From Persephonella sp. (lineage in GTDB: Bacteria; Aquificota; Aquificia; Aquificales; Hydrogenothermaceae): a DNA stretch of 5,975 nt. The position numbers and the translations under genes were made by a program. Below the pieces are notes generated by a model, which searched no databases, was not told the origin of the DNA, and saw only the letters and a program-made list of their open reading frames with translations. The stretch is from contig JALTAS010000012.1 in the NCBI GenBank assembly GCA_027058925.1, positions 1 through 5,975 on the forward strand, read 5' to 3'. Every line of letters begins with the position of its first letter. The first letter of the stretch is position 1. Positions 5,912-5,975 of the stretch are shown in pieces.

Positions 5912-5975
5912 TCCTCCTTCTTTTCCTCGTAAGGAGCAGATATTGCTGACTTAAGAACCTTAATCATAGTTCCTT
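5908..5975 (-). CDS. C-terminal end of an unidentified convergent gene (cut by window edge)
   Basis: On the minus strand a frame is open from the right edge to a TAA at 5910-5908. It gives at least 21 residues ending IKVLKSAISAPYEEKKED. Codon choice (AAG, CTT, GTT, ATA) resembles the neighbouring genes, and the charged Lys/Glu-rich end is typical of a real C-terminus. No plus-strand frame with a plausible start is open here. The stop shares the palindrome TTAA with the stop of the phosphoesterase, so the two genes are convergent and overlap by four bases. I do not recognise the family from this tail. The frame is short enough to be open by chance, hence the moderate confidence. Confidence 0.55.
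   Translation of the reverse strand, partial: GTMIKVLKSAISAPYEEKKED

Noticed and set aside
1..5975. A mobile element, defence system or CRISPR array
   Set aside because: No transposase, integrase, nuclease or repeat array is visible. Nearly all bases are accounted for by housekeeping genes with uniform composition.

Overview
The window looks like chromosomal DNA from a thermophilic Aquificota bacterium, most likely of the Hydrogenothermaceae (Persephonella/Sulfurihydrogenibium) type. This rests on three things. The DNA is AT-rich with heavy use of AGA and ATA codons. The lumazine synthase has the same 154-residue length as the Aquifex aeolicus enzyme and, from memory, a very similar sequence. 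The gene order is scattered, with unrelated housekeeping functions side by side. The genus is inference; no search was run. I see no mobile elements, CRISPR arrays, tRNAs or rRNAs.

Layout. Positions 1-1307 (minus strand) hold mreB followed one base later by the start of mreC, which runs off the left edge. These are the cell-shape genes. An 83-base AT-rich gap (1308-1390) separates them from the divergent gene dapA (1391-2272), which encodes 4-hydroxy-tetrahydrodipicolinate synthase for lysine and peptidoglycan diaminopimelate. A hairpin plus T-run directly after dapA looks like a terminator. It is followed by a candidate sigma-70 promoter (TTGGCA-N17-TTTAAT) and a strong ribosome binding site.

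This promoter appears to drive a tightly packed five-gene plus-strand operon (2387-5911): a Gfo/Idh/MocA-family dehydrogenase (TTG start), a DegT/DnrJ/EryC1-family PLP aminotransferase, ribH (lumazine synthase), nusB (antitermination factor) and a calcineurin-like metallophosphoesterase. Junctions are 10, 9, 0 and -4 bases. On the minus strand, the last codons of an unidentified gene converge on the operon, and its stop codon overlaps the phosphoesterase stop within a shared TTAA.

How the genes work together. mreBC and dapA both serve the cell wall. The dehydrogenase/aminotransferase pair has the architecture needed to oxidise and transaminate a nucleotide sugar. The most attractive hypothesis is a GnnA/GnnB-type pathway making UDP-GlcNAc3N for all-amide lipid A, because Aquifex lipid A is reported to contain 2,3-diamino-2,3-dideoxyglucose. 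ribH-nusB is a widely conserved pairing. The terminal phosphoesterase is unusual in carrying GEHD where the family normally has the metal-binding GNHD motif. The rest of the window is ordinary housekeeping sequence.
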